Below, one piece after another: positions 18,134-28,198 of a stretch of 64,000 nt of DNA. The stretch's first letter is position 1. The number at the start of each line of letters is the position of its first letter. This stretch comes from Leptolyngbya ohadii IS1 (GTDB taxonomy: Bacteria > Cyanobacteriota > Cyanobacteriia > Elainellales > Elainellaceae), in contig NZ_NKFP01000006.1 in the NCBI RefSeq assembly GCF_002215035.1, positions 4,183,080-4,247,079 on the forward strand, in the 5' to 3' direction. A program made the position numbers and the translations under genes. The notes under the pieces were generated by a model. That model saw nothing but the letters and a program-made list of their open reading frames with translations. It was not told the DNA's origin and made no database searches.

Positions 18134-18820
18134 ATGAGGGTGAATCCCATGCCGTTGGATGGTGTGATTTTAGATGTTGACGGAACGCTAGTCTTGAGTA
18201 ACGATGCCCATACTCAGGCTTGGGTCGAAGCATTTTCAGACTACGGTTACGAAGTATCGTTCGATGCAGTGCGTCCGCTGATTGGTATGGGGGGCGATCT
18301 GATTGTGCCGCGCCTGGTGCCGGGACTGGAGGGGCAGGAAGGAACGGGTAAAAAGATTGCCGATCGCCGCAAGGAATTAATCCTGAACAAATTTGGCTCC
18401 CACCTAGAAGCTACTCCGGGCGCAAGGGAATTGGTACAGCGAATGAAAGCGGATCATCTGCATCTAATTATTGCCAGCTCTTCATCAGAACAGGAAATGG
18501 ATGTGCTGCTCAAGGCGGCTCACGTCGAGGATTTGCTGGACGAGTTCACGACCTCCAGCGACGCAGAAAATTCCAAGCCTGCGCCAGATATTGTGGAAGT
18601 CGCGCTCGAAAAGGCAGACCTGGAAGCCGATCGCACCATCATGTTAGGCGATACTCCCTACGATGTAGAGTCGGCAGGGAAAGCAGGAGTAGGCGTGATT
18701 GCCTTTCGCACAGGTGGTTTCAGCGATGAAGATCTGTCGGGCGCGATCGCGATTTATGACAGTCCCGCCGATTTGCTGCAACACTATGAGGAGTCCCCTT
18801 TAGCCCAGGCATCTCGTTAA
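18134..18820 (+). CDS. HAD-superfamily hydrolase, phosphoglycolate phosphatase-like
   Basis: 228 residues. HAD motif I ILDVDGTLVLSN, a four-helix cap, motif II LIIASSSS, motif III Lys in SKPAPDIVEVAL and motif IV IMLGDTPYDVESAGKAG. Probably a small-molecule phosphatase or phosphomutase; substrate not readable. ATG codons at 18134 and 18149 are both possible, the second with GAGGG at 8 nt. It ends 9 bp before arfB. Confidence 0.85.
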   Translation: MRVNPMPLDGVILDVDGTLVLSNDAHTQAWVEAFSDYGYEVSFDAVRPLIGMGGDLIVPRLVPGLEGQEGTGKKIADRRKELILNKFGSHLEATPGARELVQRMKADHLHLIIASSSSEQEMDVLLKAAHVEDLLDEFTTSSDAENSKPAPDIVEVALEKADLEADRTIMLGDTPYDVESAGKAGVGVIAFRTGGFSDEDLSGAIAIYDSPADLLQHYEESPLAQASR

Positions 18821-18829
18821 TTGCCAACT

Positions 18830-19249
18830 ATGCTTCAGATTACGAACAGCGTCAGCATTCCCGAAGATGAAATTGAAATGAGTGCGGTTCGCTCTCAGGG
18901 GGCGGGCGGACAAAATGTGAATAAGGTCGCAACAGCCATCCATCTGCGCTTTGATATCGGGGCTTCTTCGCTGCCGGAGGCATACCAGGAAAGACTGCTG
19001 CAACTGAGCGATCAGCGGATTACCAAAGATGGCGTGATTGTGATCAAATCTCAGCAGCACCGCACCCAGGAGCAAAACCGGGAAGAGGCACTGAAACGCC
19101 TACAAGAATTAATCCGAAGCGCGATCGCCCTCCCCAAACCTCGCAAACCCAGCAAACCCACCTTTAGTGCCAAGAGAAAACGATTGGAAAGTAAGAGCAA
19201 GCGATCGCACATCAAAGCAATGCGCGGCAAAGTCACCGACGACCTCTAA
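18830..19249 (+). CDS. arfB: alternative ribosome-rescue factor ArfB (peptidyl-tRNA hydrolase, YaeJ-like)
   Basis: 139 residues. Contains the catalytic GGQ in SQGAGGQNVNKVATAIHLRF and a highly basic C-terminal tail (KRKRLESKSKRSHIKAMRGK) that in ArfB enters the empty mRNA channel of stalled ribosomes. Releases the nascent chain when stop codons are missing. ATG 18830; a TTG at 18821 directly follows the HAD stop and is less likely. Confidence 0.9.
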   Translation: MLQITNSVSIPEDEIEMSAVRSQGAGGQNVNKVATAIHLRFDIGASSLPEAYQERLLQLSDQRITKDGVIVIKSQQHRTQEQNREEALKRLQELIRSAIALPKPRKPSKPTFSAKRKRLESKSKRSHIKAMRGKVTDDL

Positions 19250-19501
19250 GTTAATCGTTCTTTCACCCACGATCGAAAGGCTTTGAGGGCAGGTCTAGTG
19301 CCTGCGGTGCGACTCATTTCTAAAAATTGGGTGATGCCATGCCTTCAATCACAGGGAAATTGGGAAAGGTGCGGATTGTGTTTGATTCGATGTAGGTGCC
19401 GTTTTCCAATAGCGCGATCGTTAATATTCTTTGTCTGTACTGAACCGCTTCACTTTCCCCTTTTTGTCCCCAATTCTGAGGGAAACCAAACGGATAACAG
19501 A
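19250..19501. other. 252-bp spacer between convergent genes
   Basis: It lies between the arfB and phosphatase stops. No coding sequence or clear terminator hairpin recognised. Confidence 0.3.
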
Positions 19502-20047
19502 TCAGCCTGCCTGGTTTAGCTGATCGATCCAGGTGTTCTTACCCTCGAATCGAACGCAATACACATCCGGATTCCGCAGCCGTTCCCATTCAGCATAGCC
19601 AATCTGTTGGTCAAAATACTTCAAGAGCAGCGTCATTAAATTCCCGTGGGTAACGACCATTGCGGAATTTGTGGTTTGCATTGCTTCGTTCACAACTCGA
19701 ATTCCTCGCATCATGGCAGTGCGGCTCGACTCCCCTCCCGGAAAAGCTAAATCCAAATCGATAAAAGTCTCTGCTAAGCTTTGTCGCCAGTCGTCCAGCG
19801 GCACAGGACTCAACACCCGTTCAACCAGCCGATCGTCTAGCTCAACAATTAAACCCAGCCGTTCTGACAGAGGGACGATCGATTGATAAGCCCTGACGTA
19901 GGGACTCGAAATGATTCGCTCGATTTGGATGTCCTGAAGCCAGTTTGCTAGGGCGATCGCCTGCTGTTGTCCGGTTTGCGTCAGCGGGGCATCGGGTTCC
20001 TGTCCACTTGCCTGACAGTGGCGAACGAGATACAGAATTTGATTCAT
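19502..20047 (-). CDS. histidine phosphatase family protein (SixA/PhoE-like)
   Basis: 181 residues. Phosphohistidine motif YLVRHCQAS (RHC rather than the usual RHG), second arginine site ISSPYVRAYQS, and the second His in VVTHGNLMTLLL. Substrate unknown. ATG 20047 begins 8 bp after the stop of the 924-residue synthetase gene on the same strand, indicating co-transcription. Confidence 0.85.
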   Translation of the reverse strand: MNQILYLVRHCQASGQEPDAPLTQTGQQQAIALANWLQDIQIERIISSPYVRAYQSIVPLSERLGLIVELDDRLVERVLSPVPLDDWRQSLAETFIDLDLAFPGGESSRTAMMRGIRVVNEAMQTTNSAMVVTHGNLMTLLLKYFDQQIGYAEWERLRNPDVYCVRFEGKNTWIDQLNQAG

Positions 20048-20055
20048 CAATCCAG

Positions 20056-22830
20056 TTATAAATCGATCGTTGCTCTCACGATCGGCTCAGAATCCTCTGA
20101 AACGGTGCGGCGGATCTGAAAGCCGAGTTTTTGGCAGACGTGCTGCATGGCGCGGTTTTCGGGGAGGATTTCTGCCTGGATGCGCTTGAGTCCGGCATCG
20201 CGTCCCATCTGGAGCAGGCGGCGTAGCATTTCCGTCCCGATGCCCTGTCCCTGATATTTGTCGCTCACCAGCATCGAGAATTCCGCTTCCGGGATGCCGT
20301 GCAGTTTGCTCAGTCGTCCGGCGGCAAGGATTTCTTGGGTTCCGTCGGGGTTCTCCAAGTCTGTGACGAGGGCAATTTCGCGATCGTAGTCCACAAAGCA
20401 AATGCGAACGAGGCGATCGTGGGCAGTGCGCTGCTTCAGCCCCATCATGTGGAAATAGCGGAAGTAGACGCTTTCTTCGGAGAGGGTTTTGTGGAACTGC
20501 ACAATCAGGGGTTCGTCTTCGGGACGAATCGGACGAATTGTAACCGGAGTGCCGTTTTTCAGCGTCCAGGGCTGAACAAACTGAAGCGGATAGGGACGAA
20601 TTGCCAGTTTGGGGATGTCCAGCGATCGGGTTTCGGGGTCGTGGAGGACTACCCGCGCATCCAGGGCGATCAGGCGTTCCGGCGATGCCAGCAAGGGGTT
20701 AATATCAATTTCCTTAATCCACCGCTGTTCTGCAACGAGTTGGCTAAATCGCACCATCAACTGTTCTAGCTGCTCCAGGTCGATCGGCTGTCGTCCTCGG
20801 ACTCCTTTGAGCGCACGATAAATCTGCGTCTGCTCCATTAGGCGACGGGCAAGGGTCGTATTCAGCGGCGGCAGTGCCAGGGCAGAATCACGAAAGACCT
20901 CCACCAACTGACCCCCTGCCCCAAACAGCAAAACGGGACCAAACTGCGGATCGAGGGAACTGCCCAAAATCAGCTCATAGCCCTCCAAACGCAGCATCGG
21001 CTGAACCGTCACCCCCTGGAAATGCTCTGCCCCCATTTTTTGAGTCACGGACTGCTCGATCGCCCGATATGCTTTCTGTACCGTTTCCGCATCAGGAAGG
21101 TTGAGCCGCACGCCGCCTACGTCCGTTTTGTGGGTAATGGTTTCTGAGAACAGTTTCAGCACGACCGGATAGCCGATGTGGTTTGCTTGCTCGATCGCCT
21201 CTGCCTCGCTCGTTGCCACGCGGGTTTCTACGACGGGAATGCCATACGCCGCAAGGAGCTGCTTGGACTCAAATTCGGTGAGTAATGTCCGTCCCGACTC
21301 CCGGATCGATCGAATCATAGCTTCTGCCTGCGATCGGTCGAGTTCTCCAGCAGACGGCAAACTGGGCGTTTCATAGATTCCCCGGAGGCTGTAGCTGTAC
21401 TTGCCCATGTAGTTGAACACCTGCACGGCAGTATCCGGATAGGGGAAGGTATAGATTCCGGCACGATTCAGGATTTCCTCTCCGGCTGCCACGTCTGCCC
21501 CGCCCATCCAGCTTGCCAGCAGCGGCTTATTCTTGAGACTGGGATTCTGGCTGGCGGCATTCTTCAGGTATTCGGCGGTCTGGGTCGGATTGGTCATCGC
21601 CTGGGGCGTGAGGATCACCAGTAAGCCATCGCTGTTGGGATCTTTAGCGGCAATTTCCAGCGCCTTCGCATAGCGATCGGGATCAGCATCGCCCAGAATA
21701 TCGATCGGGTTATGGTGGCTCCAGTGGGTTGGCAGGATTTCGTCCAGGGCAGCGATCGTTTCCGGGGTCAGTTCCGCCAGTTCTCCGCCTCCGCGAATCA
21801 GGGCATCGGTTGCCAGGACTCCCGGACCTCCGGCATTGGTGAGAATCGTCAGCTTTCGACCTTTGGGGCGCGGCTGTTTAGACAAGACTTCCGCCATGTT
21901 GAACAGTTCATTGATCGTTTCGACCCGCAAAACGCCCGATCGCCGAAATGCCGCATCTAAAACCTTATCGCTTCCGGCTAACGCGCCTGTGTGAGATGCC
22001 GCTGCCTGTGCCGCCGCCTCTGTCCGTCCCGCCTTGATCACAATAATCGGTTTCGTGAGAGCTACTTCCCGCGCCGCAGACAGAAACGATCGCGCATCCC
22101 CAATCGACTCCATGTAAATCACAATGCTCTGGGTGTAGGGATCGTCGCCCAGGTAATCGATCAAATCGCCCCAGTTCACATCCAGCATTGCGCCAATCGA
22201 CACAAACGCACTGAAGCCAACATTCTCCCGCAGGCTCCAATCCAGAATCGAGGTACACAACGCCCCACTCTGACTGATAAATCCGACGCTGCCCGGACGC
22301 GCCATTGCGCCTGCAAAGGTGGCATTCAAACCCGATCGCGGACTCATCACCCCCAGGCAGTTGGGACCAATAATTCGCATTTTGCCCTGGGCGGCTTTGA
22401 GAATCTGCTGTTCCAGTGCCATCCCTGCCGCGCCCACTTCCCGAAATCCGGCAGAGAGAATGATTGCGCCCTTCACGCCTGCCGCCACACAGTCCCGAAT
22501 TAGTTGAGGTACGGTTGCCGCTGGGGTTGCAATAATCGCCAGATCCACCCGCTCCGGTACATCTGCGATCGTCGGATAAGCCTTGATCCCTAGCACACTC
22601 GATCGCTTGGGATTCACCGGAAACACTGTGCCGCCAAAGGGATTGGTAATCAGATTCCACAGAACCGTGCGACCCACACTATCCGATCGCTCACTGGCTC
22701 CAATCACCGCCACCGTTTGGGGACGAAAAATCGCGTCAAGCGGCTGATGGCTCTGGCGCAGAATGTCATAGACGGGATCGCTGGTTTTTCCGGCAGAACT
22801 CATAGCGGCGATCGAGGGAGTTTGGATCAT
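20056..22830 (-). CDS. bifunctional ADP-forming acyl-CoA synthetase / GNAT lysine acetyltransferase (Pat/YfiQ-like)
   Basis: 924 residues. Order: CoA-binding domain ([20 protein letters not shown]), succinyl-CoA-ligase-like domains with the candidate phosphohistidine in [13 protein letters not shown]-grasp domain ([30 protein letters not shown]), and a C-terminal GNAT domain (about 760-924) with the acetyl-CoA loop [15 protein letters not shown]. The layout is that of PatZ/Pat, which acetylates metabolic enzymes. Whether the synthetase part is active is not certain, although the His motif is kept. Confidence 0.88.
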   Translation of the reverse strand: MIQTPSIAAMSSAGKTSDPVYDILRQSHQPLDAIFRPQTVAVIGASERSDSVGRTVLWNLITNPFGGTVFPVNPKRSSVLGIKAYPTIADVPERVDLAIIATPAATVPQLIRDCVAAGVKGAIILSAGFREVGAAGMALEQQILKAAQGKMRIIGPNCLGVMSPRSGLNATFAGAMARPGSVGFISQSGALCTSILDWSLRENVGFSAFVSIGAMLDVNWGDLIDYLGDDPYTQSIVIYMESIGDARSFLSAAREVALTKPIIVIKAGRTEAAAQAAASHTGALAGSDKVLDAAFRRSGVLRVETINELFNMAEVLSKQPRPKGRKLTILTNAGGPGVLATDALIRGGGELAELTPETIAALDEILPTHWSHHNPIDILGDADPDRYAKALEIAAKDPNSDGLLVILTPQAMTNPTQTAEYLKNAASQNPSLKNKPLLASWMGGADVAAGEEILNRAGIYTFPYPDTAVQVFNYMGKYSYSLRGIYETPSLPSAGELDRSQAEAMIRSIRESGRTLLTEFESKQLLAAYGIPVVETRVATSEAEAIEQANHIGYPVVLKLFSETITHKTDVGGVRLNLPDAETVQKAYRAIEQSVTQKMGAEHFQGVTVQPMLRLEGYELILGSSLDPQFGPVLLFGAGGQLVEVFRDSALALPPLNTTLARRLMEQTQIYRALKGVRGRQPIDLEQLEQLMVRFSQLVAEQRWIKEIDINPLLASPERLIALDARVVLHDPETRSLDIPKLAIRPYPLQFVQPWTLKNGTPVTIRPIRPEDEPLIVQFHKTLSEESVYFRYFHMMGLKQRTAHDRLVRICFVDYDREIALVTDLENPDGTQEILAAGRLSKLHGIPEAEFSMLVSDKYQGQGIGTEMLRRLLQMGRDAGLKRIQAEILPENRAMQHVCQKLGFQIRRTVSEDSEPIVRATIDL

Positions 22831-23142
22831 GGGAGTTTCGGGAGTTCTCTTTGCTGGTAGACAAAACAGGCAATTTCGTTTCCATGCTAGAAGGGAAACC
22901 CCGATCGTTCATATTCCTTTAGTTTGGCTTAAGCAATCAATCAGCCGTTTGTATCGTTTGCATCCAGAATCAGTTTTCCTTTGCAGCTAGAGATACAAAA
23001 CCGTTCTCAGTCCATCATCAACGGATTCCTGTAAATTTTCTGGAAGCGATCCAACTCGTTCAGTTAGAAATGTTTTGTCGATCGTCAAAATTTGAGAAAC
23101 ATTTGCGACAGAATCCTTCGGCAAACCTGTCACGTCTCTCGG
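22831..23142. other. 312-bp intergenic region
   Basis: AT-rich spacer between two minus-strand genes, presumably with the promoter of the synthetase gene. No gene or RNA recognised. Confidence 0.3.
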
Positions 23143-23979
23143 CTAAACTTCACTTTGCAGCAACCAGAATCCCGTGTAGGTCATCCCCGAATCATCCGGT
23201 TGAACTAACAGAAAATGTAGCCCTTTTGCCTGCGCCTGCCGTTCGCGAAAGGTTCTTGCCGCCTGAATTACATCTGGGTCTTCAAACGTCGTTAAAACCC
23301 ATCTTTCGACCAAACCTGCTTCCAAAATCAAACCATCTGGCTGTCCGGGAATGTAGTTGAGAAACACAGGGCTCGATCGCATCAGCCAGCGAGCCAAATT
23401 CATCGACTGTCTGCCGCCATCAATCACCACACCGGGAACGGGTAGCGTGGAGGGAAGCTGAAGATTGATCGGAAACAGCGCCTCCGGCATTTCGCGAATC
23501 GGAATTGGACGATCGATAAATGCCCGCACCAGATCGCCAGCAGGCAAAGCCGCAAATCGCCAGCGATCGCCCCACAAATTCTCTGGTAAGGGCAACGGAG
23601 CCGGACGATCGAGAGCCACAGGCTCATAGGATTGGTTGGTGTAGTTGGGGAGCGATTGGTATTCGGCGGCTTTCTGGATGAGTAGCTGTTTAAGGGCGGG
23701 AGTCGATCGGGTTTGCTCGACTTTAATGCCCAGTTTTTCTGCTGCGGACAGAATCAAACTCACCGATTGGGGACGAAACACCTGAAGCACGTCCGGTTTG
23801 CCCTGCTGCTCAATCCACGGCTGAAGCTGTGCCGCAATCCAGGCAGAATCCGCTTCCGACTGGGCACAAAAGGCACTCGCAGCAAATTGACCGTCCGCAT
23901 CGCAAACAACTAGCTCCCAGAGAGAACTGCCTGCCTCATCTTGAAGGGGACGACGATAGAAATCAGCCTGCCAGCGCAT
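23143..23979 (-). CDS. Tab2/Atab2-type RNA-binding protein
   Basis: 278 residues. Start RWQADFYRRP, middle YEPVALDRPAPLPLPENLWG with GDRWRFAALPAGDLV, and C-terminus GLHFLLVQPDDSGMTYTGFW identify the Tab2 family. In algae and plants the homologues bind psaB or other photosystem mRNAs and are needed for photosystem assembly; the cyanobacterial role is less clear. ATG 23979 fits the family N-terminus; a GTG at 23991 would add four residues. Confidence 0.85.
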   Translation of the reverse strand: MRWQADFYRRPLQDEAGSSLWELVVCDADGQFAASAFCAQSEADSAWIAAQLQPWIEQQGKPDVLQVFRPQSVSLILSAAEKLGIKVEQTRSTPALKQLLIQKAAEYQSLPNYTNQSYEPVALDRPAPLPLPENLWGDRWRFAALPAGDLVRAFIDRPIPIREMPEALFPINLQLPSTLPVPGVVIDGGRQSMNLARWLMRSSPVFLNYIPGQPDGLILEAGLVERWVLTTFEDPDVIQAARTFRERQAQAKGLHFLLVQPDDSGMTYTGFWLLQSEV

Positions 23980-24192
23980 AGATTCAGCCACAACTCTTTA
24001 ACCGCAACTCTTAACGGCAACTCTCAACGACAACTTTCAGCGGCAATTCTGCCCTTCTCACCATACGCGATCGAGCGTCCAAAAATTCCCACGCTTTTAT
24101 CCAACGAGAACGTAAAGGTTCGGAAGTCCGATCGCCAGGGAAGTCTGAATTGTGATGCCTTTCTTCAGATATTTTTCAAGCCACAGTACGCC

Positions 24193-24768
24193 ATGAAAAA
24201 GCTTTATCCGTTTTTAGCGGGTCTAACCCTTCTGTCTCTGGGCAGTTTCTCCGGTGGAAGTGCGGCTCAGGGTACGCTAGCCAATCATGCCTCGAATCTT
24301 TCAAATAATCCCTCGAATCCATCCCTTCGTTCATCGCAGCCCAGACTCCAGGCACAGACTCCGACCGAAATTTCCCCTACCTGTCCCCTGCGGGTGGATA
24401 TTGCCGCCACCTTTCTGCGATCGGAATGCCACAAAGTCGTCTTGACCGAACCCAGAACCTACTATCGGTACTACAGCAGCGACGGCAACCGCTATGGGCG
24501 CTACCTGACCACCGATCGCTACGATCGCAATGTGGACGTCATTAGAAATCTGGCGCTGAATCAGGCACGGGGCAATCAGGCAACCCTGATGATGACCGTC
24601 ACCGTTCCAGCGGGCACAGCAGTCTACAAAGGCATTGTCGCACCCCAAGATCCGGCATCCTGCTATGTTGGCGGGGGGCAGCAGACGTTTATTGAAAACA
24701 CCCGCGATCCCAATCTGGTCTGGTCGTCCGGTACGCCGATCCAGGTAGAACCGTTTCAATGTCCTTAA
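24193..24768 (+). CDS. secreted protein of unknown function
   Basis: 191 residues. Classical signal peptide: MKK, hydrophobic core LYPFLAGLTLLSLGSF, cleavage probably near SAAQG. A Ser/Asn-rich linker follows, then a compact domain from about residue 60 with three Cys (CPLRV, SECHK, SCYVGGG), suggesting a disulfide, ending FQCP. The segment TYYRYYSSDGNRYGRYLTT is Tyr/Arg-rich. Family not recognised. Confidence 0.65.
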   Translation: MKKLYPFLAGLTLLSLGSFSGGSAAQGTLANHASNLSNNPSNPSLRSSQPRLQAQTPTEISPTCPLRVDIAATFLRSECHKVVLTEPRTYYRYYSSDGNRYGRYLTTDRYDRNVDVIRNLALNQARGNQATLMMTVTVPAGTAVYKGIVAPQDPASCYVGGGQQTFIENTRDPNLVWSSGTPIQVEPFQCP

Positions 24769-24811
24769 ATAAATTAATCGTCCTCCAGTCAATTCACGGG
24801 AAGGTAATTCA

Positions 24812-25102
24812 ATGAGCCAAACGAACGCAAAAAAACAGGAATTTGTGCGGCTAATCGATCAGGCATTGCGCCAGAGCGAGGACATGATTCGCCAGAATTC
24901 CACCCGAACGGAACAGCTTAAACCCTTAATGAGCGAACTCCAGCGCATTAAAGCAGAGGCATTAGACGATCGCCTGCCGCCCTCCCAGGAAATGCTGACG
25001 CTGGGTCTGACGAGGGGATTAGCCGACTGGATTGAGCCGCTCGATTCTCCTCTAATGAATGCGGTGGGAGCGGTTGAACTATACTATCAGCAGCAGATTT
25101 AA
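24812..25102 (+). CDS. small conserved helical protein, unknown
   Basis: 96 residues, mostly amphipathic helix (KKQEFVRLIDQALRQSEDMI; LKPLMSELQRIKAEAL) with a C-terminal block LGLTRGLADWIEPLDSPLM. Soluble, no cysteine, no catalytic motif. It follows the secreted protein by 43 bp and ends at a good terminator (25162-25191), so it closes a two-gene unit. Confidence 0.6.
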   Translation: MSQTNAKKQEFVRLIDQALRQSEDMIRQNSTRTEQLKPLMSELQRIKAEALDDRLPPSQEMLTLGLTRGLADWIEPLDSPLMNAVGAVELYYQQQI

Positions 25103-25161
25103 AGCAATTCCATCGGCAAACGCACGATTAAAACTCACCGATAAAACCGATCGTTTTAGGC

Positions 25162-25191
25162 ATCCTCGCAATCCGTTTCGGGGATTTTTTT
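25162..25191 (+). terminator. rho-independent terminator
   Basis: Stem ATCCTCG / CGGGGAT (one G-T pair), 10-nt loop, then six Ts. It lies 60 bp after the 96-residue gene. The remaining spacer to argZ (to 25457) is AT-rich and presumably holds the argZ promoter. Confidence 0.75.
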
Positions 25192-25457
25192 CTGTTTCAA
25201 TCAGGCGCAAAGCCATTTCGCGATTGATTGTGCTAAAAACTTAAGCTCAAACCCCGAAAACTTATGCCAAGATAATAAATTGGCTTAACCAAAGGCAACA
25301 GAAATCCACCCTAAAAATGTTCGTTCAGGCACAATTTAAATATCCCCTTCATTCGCACAATCAGCCTTTGGTTAAGGTTTTCTGACTTTTATTTTCGGAC
25401 TCTGATTCATTGCAGTTTCACCCGGCATCTATTTCATCTCACGCGACAGGTTTACCT

Positions 25458-27590
25458 ATGACTACCTCACCGATTCGGTTTTTAATGTGTTCTCCCGACC
25501 ACTATGACGTGGATTATGTGATTAATCCCTGGATGGAGGGGAACGTCCACAAGTCTTCCCGCGATCGTGCCGTGGAACAGTGGGAAAAGCTGTATCACGT
25601 TATCAAAGACTACGCGATCGTCGATTTGGTGACACCGCAAAAAGGTGTACCGGATATGGTGTTTACTGCCAACGCCGGATTAGTGCTAGAAAAAACAGCG
25701 GTGCTGAGCCGCTTCTACCACAAGGAGCGTCAGGGCGAAGAACCCTTCTTCCAGCAGTGGTTTGAGGAAAACGGCTTCACCGTCCATACGCTGCCGAAGG
25801 ATCTGCCCTTTGAAGGTGCAGGGGATGCCCTGCTCGATCGCGAAGGTCGGTGGCTCTGGGCAGGTTACGGCTTCCGATCAGAGCTGGATGCTCACCCCTA
25901 CCTGGCAGACTGGCTGGATATCGAAGTGCTGTCCCTGCGCCTGATGGACGATCGCTTCTATCACCTGGATACCTGCTTCTGTCCGCTGATGGACGGCTAT
26001 TTGCTGTACTATCCACCTGCGTTTGACTCCTACTCGAATCGCCTGATCGAGATGCGCGTTCCCGAATCGAAGCGAATTGCGGTGGAAGAGGCGGATGCGG
26101 TGAACTTCGCCTGCAATGCGGTGAACATCAACCGCACCATCATCATGAACAAAGCCAGCGCCAGTCTGCGGCAGCGGCTAGAGTCCGTGGGCTTCCAGAT
26201 CGTAGAAACCCCTCTGACGGAATTCCTGAAGGCGGGCGGTGCAGCAAAATGCCTCACTCTGCGTACTATTGAATCTGTCCAGCCTGTGCATCATGCGGTG
26301 GCGGCGATCGAGTCTCGCGTGGTTCAGCTCGAAGGACATCTGCTGGATTCCGGACTGATCAACCGTGCCCTGGATACGATCGTGGAGGCAGGCGGCAGCT
26401 TCCAGGTGTTGAACTTCAAGTTGGGCGAACAGCGGCAAAGCACCTCAACGGCGGAAATTCGCGTCACCGCTCCCGATCATGTCGTGATGGAAAACATCAT
26501 GTCCCAACTGATCGACATGGGGGCAGTGGCTCGTCCTACCGAAGTTTGCGATAACCAGCTCGAAACCGTCACCAAAGATGGTGTTGCGCCCGATGATTTC
26601 TACGTCACCACCATTTATCCGACGGAAGTGCGGGTGAACTGCGAGTGGATCAAGGTGGACAATCAGCGCATGGATGGAGCGATCGTCGTTTCCCAGCCTG
26701 CAAACGGCACTACGGCAGAATGCAAGCTGCTGCGGGATCTGAAGGCAGGCGATCGCGTCGTTGTCGGCGTAGAAGGCATCCGAACCATCCGCAAGACGGA
26801 ATCCCGCGAACAGCGCAACACCACCCAGACCAAGCCGGACGAATTCAGCTTTATGGGATCGGGCGTGTCGAGCGAACGGCGCGTGGAACTAGTGGTCGAG
26901 CAGATTGCCTGGGAACTGCGGAAGATTCGCGATCAGGGCGGCAAGGTTGTCGTGGTAGCGGGTCCAGTGGTGATCCACACGGGCGGAGGCGAACACCTGT
27001 CTCACCTGATTCGAGAAGGCTACATTCAGGCACTCCTGGGCGGCAATGCGATCGCCGTTCACGACATCGAGCAGTCCATGATGGGCACGTCGCTAGGGAT
27101 GGACATGAAGCGGGGCGTTTCAGTGCGAGGCGGACATCGCCATCACCTGAAGGCAATCAACACGATCCGTCGCTGCGGCAGTATTGCGGAAGCCGTAGAA
27201 CAGGGTGTGCTGACCAGCGGCATCTTCTACGAGTGCGTTAAAAACAACGTGCCCTTCTCCCTGGCAGGCTCCATCCGCGATGACGGTCCCCTCCCCGATA
27301 CGCAAATGGATCTGATCAAGGCACAGGAAGACTATGCGCGGCTGATCAAAGGCGCTGACCTGATTCTGATGCTGTCCTCCATGCTGCACTCGATCGGGAC
27401 AGGCAACATGACCCCCGCAGGCGTGAAGATGGTCTGCGTCGATATCAATCCCGCTGTCGTGACCAAGCTGAGCGATCGCGGCTCGGTGGAATCCGTTGGA
27501 GTCGTAACCGATGTGGGCTTGTTCCTCAGCCTGATGGTGCAGCAGCTCGATCGACTGACGAGTCCGTATCAGGTGGCTCAGACGGTTTAG
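25458..27590 (+). CDS. argZ: arginine dihydrolase / ornithine cyclodeaminase-type fusion (ArgZ/AgrE)
   Basis: 710 residues. The N-terminal half is an amidinotransferase-fold arginine dihydrolase: SPDHYDVDYVINPWMEGN, FTANAGLVL, FEGAGDALL, HLDTCFCPL and the catalytic Cys in GGAAKCLTLRT. The C-terminal half is the LOR/SDH-type domain, which in Anabaena AgrE works as an ornithine cyclodeaminase giving proline. Links cyanophycin/arginine breakdown to ammonia and ornithine or proline supply. ATG 25458 is preferred over an upstream TTG at 25410. Confidence 0.9.
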   Translation: MTTSPIRFLMCSPDHYDVDYVINPWMEGNVHKSSRDRAVEQWEKLYHVIKDYAIVDLVTPQKGVPDMVFTANAGLVLEKTAVLSRFYHKERQGEEPFFQQWFEENGFTVHTLPKDLPFEGAGDALLDREGRWLWAGYGFRSELDAHPYLADWLDIEVLSLRLMDDRFYHLDTCFCPLMDGYLLYYPPAFDSYSNRLIEMRVPESKRIAVEEADAVNFACNAVNINRTIIMNKASASLRQRLESVGFQIVETPLTEFLKAGGAAKCLTLRTIESVQPVHHAVAAIESRVVQLEGHLLDSGLINRALDTIVEAGGSFQVLNFKLGEQRQSTSTAEIRVTAPDHVVMENIMSQLIDMGAVARPTEVCDNQLETVTKDGVAPDDFYVTTIYPTEVRVNCEWIKVDNQRMDGAIVVSQPANGTTAECKLLRDLKAGDRVVVGVEGIRTIRKTESREQRNTTQTKPDEFSFMGSGVSSERRVELVVEQIAWELRKIRDQGGKVVVVAGPVVIHTGGGEHLSHLIREGYIQALLGGNAIAVHDIEQSMMGTSLGMDMKRGVSVRGGHRHHLKAINTIRRCGSIAEAVEQGVLTSGIFYECVKNNVPFSLAGSIRDDGPLPDTQMDLIKAQEDYARLIKGADLILMLSSMLHSIGTGNMTPAGVKMVCVDINPAVVTKLSDRGSVESVGVVTDVGLFLSLMVQQLDRLTSPYQVAQTV

Positions 27591-27625
27591 AAGACTGCGA
27601 GAGGAGAAGCGGAGATCCTGCATTA

Positions 27626-27795
27626 CCCCCTAAATCCCCCACTAGTTATTTGCCGCACCACAAGTGCGAGTGGGGGACTTCCGATCCTTGATTGGTTGCA
27701 GCCTTTGAGAGCTACCAGATGGAAGGCTACCCTGTATAGTCATCCAAATTGTACGGTTTCAAAGTCTCCACGAGTGAGGAATTTAGGGGACTGCA
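27626..27795. repeat. dispersed GC-rich inverted-repeat element (degenerate copy)
   Basis: It starts with CCCCCTAAATCCCCC and ends with the diverged inverse (AATTTAGGGGACTGCA). The right half, with TTTCAAAGTCTCC, aligns with the corresponding end of the element in pabBC. It fills the spacer between argZ and the VOC gene. Confidence 0.65.
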
Positions 27796-27833
27796 ACGAC
27801 TAGAACACTTACAGAGATTCGATCAGAACTTCC

Positions 27834-28196
27834 ATGTTCCAGCGGATTGCTGAGCTAATGTATTTTGTGCCGGATCGTCATGCGGCAGCAGCCTGGTACG
27901 CAGAACTCTTTGACGCGCCCATTATCTATCTCGATCGCCCCGATCACTTCTTTGTGTCAGTCGGGGATCAGGAAATCTGGTTTCATCTAGCCGATCGCAA
28001 AGTGTCTAACGGAACTGCTGGACAGGTTGCCTACTGGCGCGTTGATTGCTTCGATACTGCACTGGAGAAAGCGACGCAGATGGGAGCCGTTTTATATCGC
28101 GGTCCCCTCGATCGGGGTGATGGAAGCTGGATGTGTCAGGTCAAAGATCCGTTTGGGAATTTGCTAGGCTTTTTCGGTCAAAGACGCAGTGATTGA
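27834..28196 (+). CDS. VOC-family (glyoxalase/dioxygenase fold) protein
   Basis: 120 residues with two beta-alpha-beta-beta-beta modules: IAELMYFVPDRHAAAAWYAE in the first and VAYWRVDCFDTALEKATQMG in the second, ending with VKDPFGNLLGFFG. Metal-binding His/Glu positions are not all obvious. Enzyme or binding protein of unknown substrate. Convergent with the next gene, stops 2 bp apart. Confidence 0.8.
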   Translation: MFQRIAELMYFVPDRHAAAAWYAELFDAPIIYLDRPDHFFVSVGDQEIWFHLADRKVSNGTAGQVAYWRVDCFDTALEKATQMGAVLYRGPLDRGDGSWMCQVKDPFGNLLGFFGQRRSD

Positions 28197-28198
28197 GA

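Noticed and set aside
17914-18150. 79-residue N-terminal extension of the DUF2237 gene
   Set aside because: Low-complexity G/C-rich intergenic sequence that also overlaps the start of the HAD gene; the conserved protein starts at 17913.
21965-22660. 231-residue minus-strand frame
   Set aside because: It lies wholly within the 924-residue synthetase gene in another frame and has Gly/Arg/Ser-rich, non-protein-like composition.
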